Shown: positions 62,860-64,000 of the stretch, piece by piece
How positions within the stretch are numbered: the first letter of the stretch is position 1
How the letters are laid out: each line of letters starts with the position of its first letter
Origin: Cercospora beticola
Taxonomy: Eukaryota > Ascomycota > Dothideomycetes > Mycosphaerellales > Mycosphaerellaceae
Assembly: GCF_033473495.1 (NCBI RefSeq)
Contig: NC_088939.1
Span: 2,046,001-2,110,000 of the forward strand
Length of the DNA stretch: 64,000 nucleotides
Direction of reading: 5' to 3'
Translations under genes and position numbers: made by a program
The notes under the pieces: model-generated
The model's database searches: none
What the model was told of the DNA's origin: nothing
What the model saw: the letters and a program-made list of their open reading frames with translations, nothing else

Positions 62860-64000
62860 TGAGGTTGCAGTCGTTGGGTATGAGCTGCTGGCAGAGCATA
62901 GCGAAATGATGCGGAGATTCGACTGACTACAAGAGCAGGGTAGGAGCTTGGTGAGATCTCCGAAGGGCGGTCTGGAGGTTTGGATCAGCTAGAGTCGTCT
63001 GCCGTTGATCACTACAAATCTAGTGACATGTGCATGCTGTGAAACGCTACATACAAAGTGTGAGAAGTCAAGATGCCGTCAACAAGGGAAATTTGCGAAT
63101 ACTCAAGACCTCTGCTAGGAAACGAGGTCCTTGGACACCGCTCGCACGGCGTAGAGGCTGTAATCTGTCCCGTGACTGCCAGAGCCTCTCGACCAGGAAT
63201 ATGGTGCCGCTGCAATGCAGAAAACAGACACCTTCCACCAAAGCTGCTTTGCGCCTGTGGCAGCGGCCAACGGCTCAAAAGTCCAGCACTACAATCGCTC
63301 GATTCTTCGATCCTCTTTCCGTGCTCTTTTCATATACCCTCGACAGGGACTCTGACGAGAACCGTAATCTGCCAGAGCGATCGCAAGCGCGTGCCTTGGG
63401 GGATTGGCCGTGACACCACTTGACAAGGCTGACGAGCAGGACAACGGCGATTCTAGTGGAATGAGGTGCGCTATTCGAGAGTCTTCCTGCAGTGACTGCT
63501 CAACTTGTTATCCCGGCGATTTGGTGGATGGCGCTCCTGAAAGGCCAAAAGCAGGTTCGGGCTGAATAGCTGCTGAAGTCGCATGAGGTCAGCGGCAACA
63601 AGTGTACCAGCGAGCCGATGCGCTTCTGCGATCATCGTTAGCATTGGAAAACTTGCACGCCCTCTGCAGATTATCAGCGTGCCAGAGTGAGGACCCGCGG
63701 CGACTTGACGCGAAGGAGTACGTTCGAGCGCTCAGCATCTTCGCGGCTTGCTTAACCGGCGAAACTTGCCCGACTGCCAGTCTCAATAGTCATTGCGTAT
63801 TTCCGCTCGGCGACGCAATTCCTTGAGGCAAAGGCCTTCTTTGTCGGAGACCGAAGACGGCGTCACGTATGTGCGTTGAGGGCACCGAAGACGAGGGAGA
63901 AGGAGCTGAGCTGTCTCTTGTGCGGCATCGATGTGGCAGGGGCATGTCTCCTGTCAGTGCTGGTGACAGAGCAAGCGATTCGACGCGGGAAACGGAACAC
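62860..64000. other. Trailing stretch without a recognised gene
   Basis: Frames here are short; the longest plus frame (63030-63413) shows no domain. Nothing further supported before the window ends. Confidence 0.4.

Overview
This window comes from the nuclear genome of a filamentous ascomycete. The genes are eukaryotic, with short spliceosomal introns (about 43-90 nt) showing GTAAGT/GTGAGT-type donors, CTAAC/CTGAC branch sites and YAG acceptors. Fungal markers include a HET-domain protein, a class I deacetylase with a long acidic tail, Pex2, a fungal MRP-type ABC transporter and a secreted DUF7492-like protein. The mix suggests Pezizomycotina, probably Dothideomycetes (Mycosphaerellales-like). 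That placement is an inference; no marker here names the species.

Layout. 1-9 kb: two small spliced genes, a run of small hairpins, an F-box-like gene (minus) and a small RNase III-like gene (minus) with a degenerate tandem array just past its stop. 10-14.5 kb: a full-length ABCC transporter. 15-18 kb: a small micro-exon gene and mostly unexplained DNA. 18.5-21.3 kb: an ERCC6L2/Rad26-like SNF2 ATPase. 22-24.7 kb: two small spliced genes and the U2AF small subunit. 25.5-29.2 kb: rpd3 and rpn11, head to head. 29.8-35 kb: a secreted DUF7492-like protein, a small ORF and a HET-domain gene. 35.4 kb: a tRNA-Leu(CAG) that appears to hold two different introns. 37-43.2 kb: an FMP42-like MFS transporter, a small gene overlapping it tail to tail, a divergent 6-phosphogluconate dehydrogenase-like gene and pex2. 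44-45 kb: a four-exon small gene. 46-48 kb: two long degenerate tandem arrays. 48.3-49.6 kb: a second RNase III-like gene. 51.6-53 kb: proline dehydrogenase. 53-64 kb: gene-poor DNA with several further degenerate tandem arrays and one foldback inverted repeat.

Most recognisable genes are housekeeping: chromatin, splicing, proteasome, peroxisome import, DNA repair, proline catabolism and pentose phosphate-like chemistry. They do not form one pathway or a biosynthetic cluster. The unusual content is the two-intron tRNA, the pair of apparently catalytically dead RNase III-like paralogs each followed by a tandem array, an RG-rich open frame directly after the rpd3 stop, and several small intron-rich genes that simple ORF finding misses. 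All gene models are hand-spliced from sequence signals and have not been tested against transcripts or databases.
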